Below are positions 48,330-60,560 of a stretch of 64,000 bases of DNA, piece by piece. Below the pieces are notes generated by a model. It was not told the DNA's origin, made no database searches, and saw only the letters and a program-made list of their open reading frames with translations. Every line of letters begins with the position of its first letter. The stretch's first letter is position 1. This DNA comes from Balaenoptera acutorostrata (lineage: Eukaryota > Chordata > Mammalia > Artiodactyla > Balaenopteridae), in the NCBI RefSeq assembly GCF_949987535.1, contig NC_080081.1:39844428-39908427 (forward strand). Direction: 5' to 3'. Both the position numbers and the translations under genes were made by a program.

Positions 48330-49270
48330 GTCAGGCATTTGTGCCAGAAAAAATAAGGCAAAATCTAGTGAGTCAGGCAAGTAAAGTAAGTACATAAATA
48401 GTTGTTAAAGAAGGCAAACTATGATAAATGTCTTCAAAGAAGAAAGTATGAAGAGAAGAGAATAGTATATATAGATGAAAGTATAGAAAAGCCTTCGTAA
48501 ACAGGGTGGTCTTTGAAAGAGAAGCTTGAGATTTGGGTAACATATTGAGAAGTACAGATGAAGAAAAGATCACTAAGGAGAAAGAAAACCATAGGCAACG
48601 TTTCCTAGGCAGAAAAGAGTAAGACTTAATTTCACAGCAAAAAATATGAATTCAAAATAAAGGAATTTGAACTTTGTCCTCTAGGACCTATAGCATAGGC
48701 AATGGAGCAGGAAAAAGTTCAAATCTGTTGAAGACAGTAATCTTCCAGCTCTAAACAGAAGGTATGAAAGGAAAACAGTCAAGGGTATTTTGCAACCTCA
48801 TTTCAGAATTAAGTTTTCAAATAAGTCGTATCAGTAGATATGGGGGCAGGAGTGAGGGGGGTGATTAAATGACCAAAATTAAGGAGTAAGGGTCAAAAAT
48901 GTGCATAACTTTGTTTGGATCTATTAACTCATTCAAAACATATTTGTTATACATGTGCTACACACTAAAGTTCTAGAAGCCAGTAGAATACATAGTAGTG
49001 GATATTCTAACTGCAAATTCAAGTATAGGACTTGAAAAAGAAGTCAAAAAGAAGTATATAGAATTGGGAGAAATCTATGTAGAATGGTGATTAAGCTTAG
49101 AGTAGATGCAAAGTCTGAGAACATGTAAAGACATAATGAAGAAAGAAGGACCCAGGAGATGGATTTTTGCAGGATACGGAAGGAAAAAAAAAAGTCACTA
49201 TGACACATAGAAAAACAAAGGGAGGAGTAAGTGAAACAAAATAGAAAAGATAATGAAGAACTAGATATTG
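48330..49270 (+). repeat. Ancient LINE-tail-like interspersed repeat, copy 4
   Basis: Blocks 'gtggtctttgaaagagaagc', 'tttcctaggcagaaaagagt' and 'aatttgaactttgtcctc', then a new opening block at about 48935 ('ttcaaaacatatttgttat'), match the family at 815. It may be two adjoining copies. Confidence 0.45.
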
Positions 49271-49432
49271 ATGAAGCAGAATTTTACAGAATGATTACTT
49301 AACATTTTCAAATCTGGAGATTGGAAATCATTATCTCAAACAACTCTAAGGGTAACTTATGGATTTACCATCTACCTCTTTCCTAGCATTTCTGAGCTTG
49401 AATCAAGTATATTCTTCAGTTTTACCACGTTT

Positions 49433-49450
49433 AAAAAAAAAAAAAAAAAA
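49433..49450 (+). repeat. Poly(A) run
   Basis: Eighteen A residues in a row. No recognisable retroelement precedes it. Confidence 0.9.
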
Positions 49451-51138
49451 CAGTTTATTGGAGCTTGTGATTGTCTCACAAGAGCAACTCACACTTCTCC
49501 CAGAATAACCCTATATCTCATGGGTCACCTGCATTTTCTGGCTGTTGCCCAAACTGTACCTGATCCTACTTTATGTGGGAACTCCACATGTCTTTCTTTG
49601 AGAGCAATTAAAACCCAGGCATTTTGTTCTGTTTGAACATTTTGTTCAAAAGTTCCATTTGTTTATATTCAATATCCTTGGATTTAAATGTAGACATTAT
49701 AATTAAAATTTTGACAATCTGCATTTCTGAGAATTTTTCTAAACTGTGTGATTCCCATTTTGCTAGTTCTGTACCCTGCCTATAATGTTGCCTGTGAAGG
49801 AAAGAATGATGTCTCTGTTCAAACCCTGGGTCTGACACTTATTACCAAATTATCCACAAGTAAACATGAATAAGTGGTGGAAAGTAAGAAATGGTTACAC
49901 GACCACCTTGTACCTTATTCACACAGACATAGTAGAAAAGATGAATGCATATTTTCAAGAGGATGAATAATATTTATTTTGTCTTATGATTTTCTTCAGC
50001 ATGTGGAAAAATTTGATCTCTTAATTACAACCTTTTAATTGAGCCTACGGGTTGAGTATGGCGTATCCCCTCTCCCAGTGACTTGAAATACTGTTGAATA
50101 GATGGCATGCCCTTAACATATTAAATAAGCCAGTCATCTCACAATTATTTAATTTTAGTTATTGATTTAGAAGACTATAATGACTTTGCTAGAAGTAAAT
50201 GTTAATTGAATTTCAAAAAGAAATAAAATAAATTTCTATTAATAAGCAAAGTATACTTCAAGCTCTCATGCTTAGTACTATCAGAACGAATAGTTTTTTC
50301 TTTTCTTGGTATAAAATGCAAAACAATTATATCATCGGTGATATGATTTTAAAAGGCCTATATTCATGTAAGGTGGGAACTATATGTGACAGAGCATGAA
50401 AAGAATCCTTTCCTCTACCTTTTATATTGTTTTTTAGTGAGGATCATGGTTATTCAGGTCATGACTTCACACTCAACCACAAAATATACCATCTCTATGA
50501 ATAAAGCAGGAGTTCACAGACAAAGCTTATAATTCAATTCTTCTTTCAAATATGTCTAAAGAAGTTGTAAACTTCCAACTTGAAGAAGTTCCATTGCAAT
50601 AAATAATTTAATTAGAATTACTTCTTAAAAATGTCAGTCAATGACAAAAGTAGATAATGAAAGAATGAATATCACTAGGTAACACTAATGACTAACTGTG
50701 GATATTTTAGGTGAATAATTTGTAGTTATGATTTATTTCTTTGTGATAATTCATCAAAAGCTACCTTGAAAAAGTGGCAATGTGTAATGGTAAGATAACC
50801 ATAATCACGGTACTATTTCTAGTAACAATTATTATGAATATAAAGACTTAAGTGATGCATATGTAGGATATATTTTAACTAAATTTACAAATGAGAAACC
50901 AAATTGAGAAAGTTAAATTATTTGTCAAAGACTGTAGCCATTTAAATGAACCATATCTTCCACCTTCAAGCCTGTGACTTGTCTATTTTTGATTCTAGTT
51001 TGCCATAAAAATTTTAAAATCTTTAAAGCTTTTAAACCACATTTCCCATCATTTCTCTTAGAGAGTCACTATTATTTCTCTTTAAAGAGTCATAATTTTC
51101 ACAACAGTGCTCTACTTAGCATCTTGATCTGCCTTCAT
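49451..51138. other. Unique AT-rich DNA
   Basis: No gene or assignable repeat. Confidence 0.4.
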
Positions 51139-51170
51139 GTATGTGTGTGTGTATATATATATATATATAT
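51139..51170. repeat. (GT)n(AT)n microsatellite
   Basis: A GT run passes directly into an AT run. Confidence 0.9.
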
Positions 51171-51959
51171 TTCAAATGCATTAATAACTTCGTGTACTTG
51201 GGAGCAAGTAAGTAAGGCCACTTAATTTACTAAGTTATTGAGTAAGTATTTGGCTGCTTCTGGCAACTCTTCTGTTGCTTCGCATATTTGTAGGCCTGCC
51301 CTTCAGATTTGACTTAGCAATTAGGAGCTTTCCAAGAGATTCTACAATTTGTGCAAATAATTTCAAATGTTTGTTTATGTACGGATAAGTAGGATTATAG
51401 CAATAGGTAAGTTAATCAGAGAAATGGCCAATTGCATGGAATAACAAAAAGCACAATTATAATTCAAATACAGGACTCAATTGACTCTGCTGTAGAAGTC
51501 AAGCAAAAGACTACAGTAAGCTGTCATTTTTTTTTTTTTTTTTCCCTTGGAGTGTATGGTGATTCCAGACATTTCCCACCTATGATTAAATCAAAGGTTT
51601 TGTTTTTGTTTTTGTTTTTTTAACAATTTCATACTATGTATAAGACATTGTGCTAGACATTATAAAGAGAACTACAAGTATCAGAAATAGTCCGTCCTCT
51701 TAAAACCTTCTGATATATTTAAGGGTGATCTATTTAAAGCATAGAATCTTGAAAAGTTAAATAATTATACATAGAATGATACTGATGTCATTATTTTATA
51801 AATGAATCATATGAGCATCTACACTTAAAATAGCACTGTGAACTACATTATTTTAGAGTGACTTCAGGCAGGAAAAGGGGCTTGGATCTGGATTCAAAAG
51901 ATGGCTAAAATTTCAGTATATGTGATGAGGAAGAAAGACGATTGACTTTGCTTTACAAT
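51171..51959. other. Unique AT-rich DNA with T-rich tracts
   Basis: A run of 17 T residues lies at 51527-51543 and a (TTTTTG)n-like tract at about 51598-51620. No gene. Confidence 0.4.
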
Positions 51960-52220
51960 ATTTAGCATGGAGATGCATTTCAGGGTGAAGATTAAGCCGT
52001 GGGCTCTGTCTTGCGTACCCTCAGACTTTAAACCTGTGATCTACTATTTCCTGGCTGTTTACTGTAATGCAAGGTTTTTTTTCTTCTGAGCCTGTTTCCT
52101 CTTCTGTATAAACAGAGGGATAATAACGCCCCTCTCATATGTTTGGTGTGAGGATAAATGAAGTGAAGCACTTAAATACAGTGCCTGCCAACACAGTGAG
52201 TGCCAGCTGTTAATATCAAG
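51960..52220 (+). repeat. MIR SINE, near complete
   Basis: 'gagcctgtttcctcttctgt', 'aacagagggataataacgcc', 'ggtgtgaggataaatgaagt' and 'acagtgcctgccaacacagt' are consecutive MIR blocks on the plus strand. Confidence 0.88.
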
Positions 52221-53330
52221 ACATGGGCTATAAATGCACCCATTGGACTGGAGTAGAAGGTTCATGGCAGTGGTAAAATGAGACAGTATAATGCCTGTGG
52301 TTTAATATTTGGTGTGGGGGAAGGAGGCTGGGAACATTTGGAGATGTCTCTCAATTTTGCTATAACTAATGCCTGATTGATTTTGAAGCCAATGAGGTAT
52401 TGGAGGATTCCATTGAGGGCAACAAATAATGACTGGTGACCAGCATGACTTGTCATTTAAACCATGTAAATTGACAGTGTGCCTGGACTAAACTGGTGCT
52501 AGGCAGATAGTTTGTAAGTCCCTGAGGGGCAAAGAGAAAAGAAAAGTCAAATGGAAAGTGTACTTCAGGCTTGCCATCATCACTGAAGTTTACTTGATTG
52601 TGGGCTTTATAAGCCACCCACCTTCTGTGCCATAACATGTTGTAACATTGTATTTAAATGACAACTGCAACTGCAAGTAAAATTAACAAGGTGGTAGTCC
52701 CTATGGGGCATTGTAAAATGTCCCCGCAAACCCTTGCCATTTTTTCTAACCACTCTGTGGACTAATAAAAGCCAGAGAAAGCCAGAAATAAGGCTTCAAT
52801 TCCATTCTCTCTGCAGCTGCTCATGTAAGACTACGGTTTTCCCTGCACCTGAGATGTTTGCCCGTAGAAAGTTTTTTCAAGCTGCCTGTGGAAGCTGAAC
52901 AGATCCTAATGCCACCAATAGTTTTCAAAGCTTCAACTCTGATACAGCTTTGAAAGTAATTAGATAAAGAAAATTAATTCCAGTTGGGAACACATAAAAC
53001 ATTTCATTTGGAAACTGACATGAATAAAATTATAATTATGGTAAATATAAAATATGAAAATCTAAAATTATAATACATTCTGACTTTAATATTTCCATAC
53101 AAATTAATGTTTTGTTAACACTCAGTAAAGTACGCAATAGCCAGGAGACCAACACAACAGTCAGAAAGGAGGGTGCTCTTTTTGTGCAAAGCCGCTGGGC
53201 AGACCCAAACTCTGAGAACGGGCTGCAAACAAGAGAAGATTCTGCAAAGAGCAGCTGAAGCAATACATCAAAGGGTGCTCAAATGGGCATTTTCTCTCTT
53301 TTTCTTCCTCCTTTTTCTCTCTAGATAAAA
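52221..53330. other. Unique DNA, part possibly conserved
   Basis: The stretch at about 52690-53030 is non-repetitive and holds 'ctttgaaagtaattagataa' and other homeodomain-like cores. No gene or domain-bearing ORF. Confidence 0.35.
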
Positions 53331-53396
53331 AAGATAGATAGCTAGATAACTAGCTAGCTAGCTAGCTAGATAGGTCGATAGTAGATACAGACATAA
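53331..53396. repeat. GATA/GCTA simple-sequence tract with (CTAG)5 palindrome
   Basis: Five perfect CTAG units at 53350-53369 form a 20-bp perfect palindrome inside a GATA-like tract. Confidence 0.92.
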
Positions 53397-53819
53397 AGAC
53401 AGATTATACATTATCAACAGGGGCAATATTGCCCCAAGGGATGAAAATGCATTATTGAGGGCAAAAAAAACTTAGATGTTATAATGGCTATTGTCCCTCC
53501 AAAGAGCCACAGTACATAAAGATCTACACAATATATATGTGGTACTAAAATTTCACAGGACAGGGGTGATTAGGGAAAAAAATATCTAAAAAGACTAGCC
53601 TTGTGATAATGGAAAAAAAAAAACTAAGAAATAGTGATATAGCTGCATGAATTTTGAGTCATGAGTAACTTGTACTAGGCCCTCTAATTATACAGAGACA
53701 GGGATGGCAGGACAGCAGCATCATGGAAACCGAAACCAAAACAAACAAAACAAAACCCCAGAACTGTTCTTTGTGTTTACTTATTACTGATATGTACAAT
53801 ATCTGATAAACATATCTTA

Positions 53820-54278
53820 AATTTCAACCAAGCTCCACAGGTACTTATGAGGTGCTTACCATGTGCCAAGCATTGCACTTCCTGTGGAACAGAGCAGTAA
53901 ATGTGTTCTTATGGGGAATACAAGATAGATGACAAGAGATATCAAACTCTTAGCAGCAGCAAGGATGTGGGAAGGAAGGAAGGAGTACAGTGCTTGGAGA
54001 GCATATAGCAGAGGAACCCTTGGAAGGTGACTTTTAATTAGATTCTTGGGTGATAAATAGAAGGCAGCCAGGCAAGGTCATGGAAGAGAGTGTTCCAAGC
54101 AAAGGTGTTTCATATCTAAGTCCCAGAAGTTACAGGCAGTGTGACATGTTCACGTAAATGAACAGCATCCAGAAAGCTGAGGTTTAGCAACAAGGAAGAG
54201 GCCTGTGGAAGATAGTAAAACTGAAGTAGCTCAAAAGTAGAAAGAGGTCACGGAAGTCCTGGCCGCATAAGGACCAAG
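53820..54278 (+). repeat. Ancient LINE-tail-like interspersed repeat, copy 5 (left part)
   Basis: It holds the family's opening block ('gaggtgcttaccatgtgcca') and middle blocks ('gagagtgttccaagcaaagg', 'aaagaggtcacggaagtc'). The right part of the same copy appears to resume at about 54947, so the GC-rich segment between them was inserted into it. Confidence 0.6.
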
Positions 54279-54946
54279 TACCCCACCACAGGCCACCCAT
54301 CAGATATTGGGCAGGGGGCCTGCAGCACAGTGACACCGAGGATGAGTGTTGGTCAGACACAGAAGCGGTTCCCCAGCCACCAGCTCAGCCCTGAGGGAAG
54401 CCTCTGGGCCGCAGCCAGAGCCTGTGTGTGGTGAAGAGGAAGCCGCTCGGCACCTCGCGCTCCCTGAAGGTTCAGACGAGGAAAAAGACTGTGCCTTCAA
54501 ACATGGACAGCTGGGGTCTACGGAGCCTGGCCCAGTCTTACCTCGTGCCCTGCAGGGCGTTGGGACTGTTTGGAGGGGACCTCTGGCTGCACATCGGGCC
54601 TGCCTGCACCAGCTGCCCGGGTGCTGCCCTCCTGACTCTTGCTGTCGGTTACGGGCCATGTGTGGGGCTGCACCCATGATGTACCAAAGCTGGTTGGGCT
54701 CAGGATTCTATTTATTGTCTTCCTCGCCCCTCTACCTTCCCAGGTGTGGGACCAGAGCCCTCCCCAGACCCCTGAAAAATGAAACCCAAAGCCCACCCAG
54801 CTGTGTGCATTCCTTCCTGTCCTTCAAAGTACTTCTCAGCCTTCTCCAAGGCCGTGTATGTGTCCTGGTTATGGCGTTTGCGTTGGTGAATGAGGCCGGG
54901 TTTGCAGAAGTTTTCATAAATAAATGCCGAAAAGTGGAAAAAAAAA
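54279..54946 (+). pseudogene. Processed-pseudogene-like insertion, parent gene not identified
   Basis: About 670 bases much richer in G+C and CpG than the surroundings. It ends with AATAAA (54919-54924), then a 9-A run (54938-54946) 14 bases later, as in a cDNA 3' end. One reading frame begins [15 protein letters not shown] (from about 54328), then hits a TGA at 54391-54393. It reads on in the same frame through basic GRSQSL and [17 protein letters not shown] text to a stop near 54680. The rest would be 3' UTR. It is flanked by two parts of one older repeat. I do not recognise the parent and see no clear target-site duplication. A 214-codon frame in another phase (54346-54990) runs through the poly(A) into the flank and is probably spurious. 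Confidence 0.5.
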
Positions 54947-55060
54947 TTTGGAATATGTCCCAAAAGAAAAACCATTGGATAATTTTTTAAGAAAGAGAGT
55001 AATTTGCCTGATCGGGGTTGTGTGACTGAAAGACTGAATTAGTTCAAGGTAAATTTCCAA
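54947..55060 (+). repeat. Ancient LINE-tail-like repeat, copy 5 (right part)
   Basis: 'ggaatatgtcccaaaagaaaaaccattggataattttttaag' followed by 'agagtaatttgcctgatc' continues the family order that stopped at 54278. Confidence 0.5.
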
Positions 55061-58000
55061 TGTGAATCAATATTTACCAGCAGATTTCCTTCTAAGTCCT
55101 AATGAATACTCTTGCAAACATGTAAGGTTCTTGTTTAAAATGAAAACTCCAAAAGCTGGAATCCTGGCTTGGCAACATACCGTCTGGAAAATGGAGAAAA
55201 AGTACTGAAGAATGCAAGGGTTTATTTAGTCAAATATACAAGTAGTGTACTTAGTGTAAGGAGTAAAACTACCGTGACAAGATTTTCCAGGGCTTGTGGG
55301 ACAGTTTAAGATGCCTTTGACATTTTCCATACGTTCCTGCCATGAAGGAAGCAGTCTATATTGATGAAATGACTAGACATAGAATTTGAATAGAGGTAGG
55401 AATATAACTGAGCTGGTTTTCTAGGACCTACATGATTTCTATTTGCAATGCCTTATGGAGAAGTTGGGGCCAGTCTATCTGTGGTCATGGGGGGCTGATG
55501 CCCCTCTGTGAGCTGTAGTCAAGGTATTTTTTTGAACACCTGTCTATTTTTTTTTCAGTGAAGTCTAAAATTAGTAAAAGATTTTAAGCCATTTACTTAA
55601 CAGGGTTACACAGTCCATTAAATGAGTCCACCACCCTATCAATGCTTTTTATTTTTTAACAAAGTGAATGAAAAACAAAACTTTACCTCAAAATATTTTC
55701 TATAAAAGCAGATGACAAGATGTGAGAATTTAATAACCAGAGCTTTTCTAAGATGTAAATAGTTTGCATAAAAATATAAAAATACACTGCAGTGAAGGTA
55801 TTAATAATAAGAAGAAAGTCTTAACTGTAGTACCTATTTTGTCTTATATCAATGCATAGTTATTATGCAGATATGTGTAATATTTATCTTAGTGTGTTAA
55901 TTTTGCTGCTATTTTCTCCTTTGTTGAATTATATTTGGCTGTGAGAGTATTTACAAAACATTACATTTAAATTCATCATATTCTCTTGAATTGGGTGGCT
56001 TGTTGTTTTGTTTGTGTTTGGGGGAGTTTATTTTGGTACTGTGCGCTGTCTATCAGTTCCCTTTTGTAGTAGCCCCTGGGTTCATTTAGAAAGCAACAGA
56101 GCTTTTGAAATGCCATTAATCAAAATGGGAAATTATAAATGACAATGCAATTTCATTTTACGGCAGTAACTCATGGATGAACGTAAGACCTGAAAAAACT
56201 GTAAGCTTGTCCCAAAAGACTTTGTGAAATAACAAACTCCTAGAAAACAAAGAACCTTGTAGAGTAAATGGATATAAAAATTGTCTTTAAATTCAAAGTA
56301 CTAAAAAATATGAAACATACTCCAATAAAACTACACAGGTTATCTAGAGAATAAACTGTGCATTAAATATAATGGGCTGCAAAATTAGTTGATTGATTGA
56401 TTGGCTGCAATCTAAACTGGCAAGATCTCGTTAATCTCTGTCTCTTATAAATGAAAAGAAACTTCTAAATTACCTATAAATAGGATGGTCATTAGTTACA
56501 AAGTGAGAAAACACTGAATCAGCGTCTAAATATCTGTTTATTGTTTGTGTTGCCCTCTGACTTGGCTCAGCCTCACACAAGTCCAAGATGATGCAGTGTA
56601 AAATGGAAAAGCTCCTCAGTAATAGCACACATACCTTATCCATGCTGATATCAGCTTCCAAAGTGCCTTGGACCTCGTTGATCCTCCATAAATATTTGCC
56701 AAAGAGATCTGAGAGTGAAATTGTGAATCTAAACCCTTAAACACATGTGCTGATTCTTCCCAGGAGAAATAACAAGAAAGAAAAAAATATAAAAACCCTA
56801 GTTAGATTATCAGAATTCTTTAGTAGTATTAAAGAAGATGTTAAAAAAAGCAATTTAATTTGATGGTTTATCCCATGAATCATCTGCCTTTATTTAAATA
56901 GAATTTTCAAAAGATTATCTAATTAAAGATGTGTTCAAGACCTTGCCATGTATCAGGTGAAGTAATTTTCAAAAGCATTTGCATATAAAAATTATAGAAA
57001 TTGTTCTTTTCAGCATTGGAAATCTATGCAGATTACATCACTGAAAGAAATTATGTTTCTATATTCTTAGATAACATATTTAAATAATCTGTTGGGGATT
57101 TTCTTTTCAAATTAAATTACTATAACATTAACATTGCTATGTTAATACAAAAATGAAGGTTTCAGATACATTAATTCCAATTCAAATCTTCTCTTCATCT
57201 TTTAGAGCAATGCAATAATAATTCAGAACAAAAAATTAAACACACATGAGAAGGTTATGTTGAGTTGGGAGGATATTGTAATCTTTACCCTAAAAGCTTC
57301 AAAAAGCCCATTATTGGATCCAGTGCTTTTGTTTGTGTGTGTTTGTTCCTGCAAATGCATGTGTTATGACAGTGAGTAAAATGTAATTGAACTCAGCCAT
57401 TTCAAGTTTCCAATTCCACTGAGCTGATGTTATAATAATAATGGTATTTGTACTATGGCACAATGAGCATTATTTTATGAATTCCTACAATTAATAAGAA
57501 ATTATTAAAAGACCATACTAAATTTTTAAAAGATAAAGTTGTTTTTTGCAATATGAATTATGTCTACAAAATGTCCAATGACTTGACAATAAATAGATTT
57601 AAGTGATGAGAAAAAAAATGGAGGAGGACAATTAGCTTAACTTAAAGCTTTGTTTGAACCTATATATTATGTATTTATGTATATGACATAATCACTCATC
57701 CAAAATGATCATGGTGGATAGGTTAAATATAATGAATATACACTTTAAAATAGCTATTTTACCTTGGAACATATAATGTACAGGCCAGCCCTTCTTTGAG
57801 TGTTTATTTGAGCTCTGCTTCTTTCTTGTAAAAACAACCAAAAAAAGTGCATTAATTATGAATTCTAGGTTTGTTTTGGGGAATCTGAGTACAGAATTCT
57901 TAGAGCTTCTTTGACTATCCTCTACTTTTTCTACAGTTGCTCATATCAATCTCAACAGAATTTTTAGCAACCTGATCAAAATTTTCCCAAGTACTCAATC

Positions 58001-58689
58001 TCCAAAGAAACATTTTTTCTTTATTTGGCACTCATATTTCACTGCAAGTTTGTATTATTTCATAAAAGTGAATTAATTGATGTAATATCAATAAAATTAT
58101 TAGTGAAATAAAGAGATTGGGAACAAAAACAACTCAATGTTGGTAAGCCCTTCATCCACCATTGGAAGTTTGTGTTCATAGGCAAGCCGACCCCAGAGTG
58201 CCCTGTTAGCTCTGGGTCTCCAGACTGCTCTGGGCATCAGTCAATATGGTTTACAAAAAGTATTATCAGCTATTCAAAGAACATTAATCAGGTCACTGGG
58301 AGCCAGTCTGAAGGGATTATTCTACTGTATGCAAATTGTGGCCTGTAAATTTTTTGATTGGTATTCAGACCTCTCTACAAAACCCACAAAGATTCAGATA
58401 ATATGTAGTTCCTAGAGAAATCCCTCTCTCTCTCTCTCCACACATATGTATATATTTATATTTATAATTATGTTTACATTTATATGTTTATATATCAGAT
58501 GGCTAGCTCAAGACCCTCAGCACCTGAGTGTTAAATATAGTTAAAGAGCAGACATTTTTTGATTCCTAATTTAATTATTAATCTTATTTTCTTCATAAGA
58601 AAATTCTCTTGTCCTTATTAAATGTTCCTCCCATATAAAGGAACAATCAGCATAGTTGACAATGTGCAGAGCATATGCTTTGTATTGAT
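55061..58689. other. About 3.6 kb of mostly unique AT-rich DNA
   Basis: No gene or clear repeat. Non-repetitive stretches at about 56030-56200 and 58150-58340 have enhancer-like motifs, including an octamer ATGCAAAT near 58330. A short (CT)n lies near 58424. Confidence 0.35.
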
Positions 58690-58890
58690 AAACCTGGTTT
58701 CCAATATTGGCTTTGCTGATTAATAACTATTTGGCTTTGCACATAAATAAATTATTGAATATATATGATATGCTTAGAACTGTACCTGGCCCACAATAAG
58801 TGTTATGTACATTAACTATTACCAAGTTACTGAATCACTCTGAAACTTGGTTTCTAATCTTTAAAATGGGTATTTCATAAGATAATGTAC
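58690..58890 (+). repeat. MIR pieces in disturbed order
   Basis: A head-middle block (to 58740), then the 3' block ('cttagaactgtacctggccc'), then the core block again ('ctgaaacttggtttctaatctttaaaatgg'). This means two MIR fragments or a rearranged copy. Confidence 0.55.
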
Positions 58891-59929
58891 ATTAAGAACT
58901 TCACTGGCTCTCTTCTGTAATACATAAAATCTTTTGATTTTGGTTCATGCATTTTAGTTAGTACTAAGTTGTGACAAGTTTCCCAGGGTTAGAAGAAAGG
59001 AGATGAGATCTAAATGCTATACTTCTGTGTGTGTCTGAAATTCAGTTCTTTAATTGCACTAATTTATATATACATTTAAATCACATAATTTACCATGACA
59101 AAAATTGAGTGTAATATTTAGTATAGTTTCAATAAATTTAAAAAATTAACCTCTAGTGAAAAATAAAGTAAGGATAAAAGGAACTGAGAGAGTAAGCTAA
59201 GGCCAATGTTTGTACAGTAACACCAGAAATAGGTGGAAAGGAAAATCATCACCATAACATATCAACTTTATAAAATAATCAGTCATAGATTATCAAAATT
59301 TAAGGAATAACTTACAGTAATATGATAAACATCTCTTTAGAAGATTCTGTTCCTGATTGTTTAATTACATTAAAAAGGGAAATTACTGCTGCTAATTTTT
59401 TAGTAAAGCTGAAATTATTTTTAAACAAATATTCATCTACAAAGCAAGTATTTTAAAAGAAAACCAAATATCATTGAAGCAGAATATCAACTAATACTTA
59501 TTTTTAAAACATCTCCAACATGGTATGTGCTCCATATTTACTTTAAAAAAACTATTAAGTATGTTTGTATACATTATAAACCAGCTTACTTACTATCCTA
59601 GAGCTTAAAAAATGAAATTCATATATACATAACTTAAAAAAATAATAAAAACATTGCTGACAAGAGGCTTTTTTTTCCCTAATAACTGATGATTTATTGG
59701 TTTAAAAAAACTCATTTTACTGATGTGAAAGAGTAATCAAAAGGAATTAGTTTACAAAAGGTTTCTAAAAATAGTTTGAGAGGTGGGGCCTGTCTATTAT
59801 GTAAAACCCTTTATTTAATGTTCGCTAGTTTATTATCTTTGTCCAGAAGAATAGTATTATTCACTTGGTATTTCAAACACATGTAAGAAGGAAATTACCT
59901 AAGTCTAAGTGGAGGTTTCCTCCACTCCC
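58891..59929. other. Unique AT-rich DNA
   Basis: No feature recognised. Confidence 0.4.
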
Positions 59930-60560
59930 ATTTGGGCTGTCACTGATATGCCCACGGGTAGTCCTGGCAGCACCCTGCACTGTTACTGTCATTGTACCAT
60001 ACTGTATTTAGCACTCACTACGAACAGGGTGTAGGTGATCATATCAACAGCAATAGCGCTACAGGTAAATGATAAAACAACAAAACACAAAACAGAAACG
60101 AAACCAATCCCACAGTCTTCAAGTTCACCTGGACCATAACTTCTCTTTCAACTCTTTTCAAAGGAAAACGACCACAGCAACGACAGACAGAGCTCCAGGG
60201 TGTTTCAAAAAGATCAAGTGGCACTGCAGAGCCAGGCTCCATGCAAAGATGGCAGTGCCATCTTGTGCCCACCACCATCCGTTATCACTGGCTTGAGTCA
60301 CTGGATTGTGTATTATGTAACCAACTAGCATGCAGCATTGTAATCTTACAACGGATCACATGGGCAGTGAACAGTGGTCAACTTTGCCTTAAAAAAAAAA
60401 AGTCCCCTACTCCCCAAACCCCGCCCCCCAGTCCTGAAAATCTCTCAGCAGCAACTCTCAGGCAGTCATCAAGAGCCCAACAACTGAATTTTAAGAACAA
60501 AATCCAAAATCGAGAAAGATTCAAAATCGATTTCCTTTTACTCTCAAAGGACAATGTTTG
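59930..60560. promoter_or_regulatory. Candidate conserved non-coding element or exon-like block
   Basis: This non-repetitive stretch carries 11 CpGs in about 600 bases, against a CpG-poor background, and a C-rich patch at 60403-60431. Overlapping frames of 75-111 codons occur on both strands but show no domain. A regulatory element or untranslated exon is possible; neither is proven. Confidence 0.35.

Noticed and set aside
54346..54990. 214-codon plus-strand open frame as a novel gene
   Set aside because: It crosses the poly(A) signal and tail into the flanking repeat, and a different phase looks like the remnant coding frame. High G+C makes long chance frames likely.
60069..60296. A short exon with a donor-like 'cag gtaaat' at about 60062
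   Set aside because: No matching acceptor, domain or conserved frame is visible, and one donor-like string is expected by chance.
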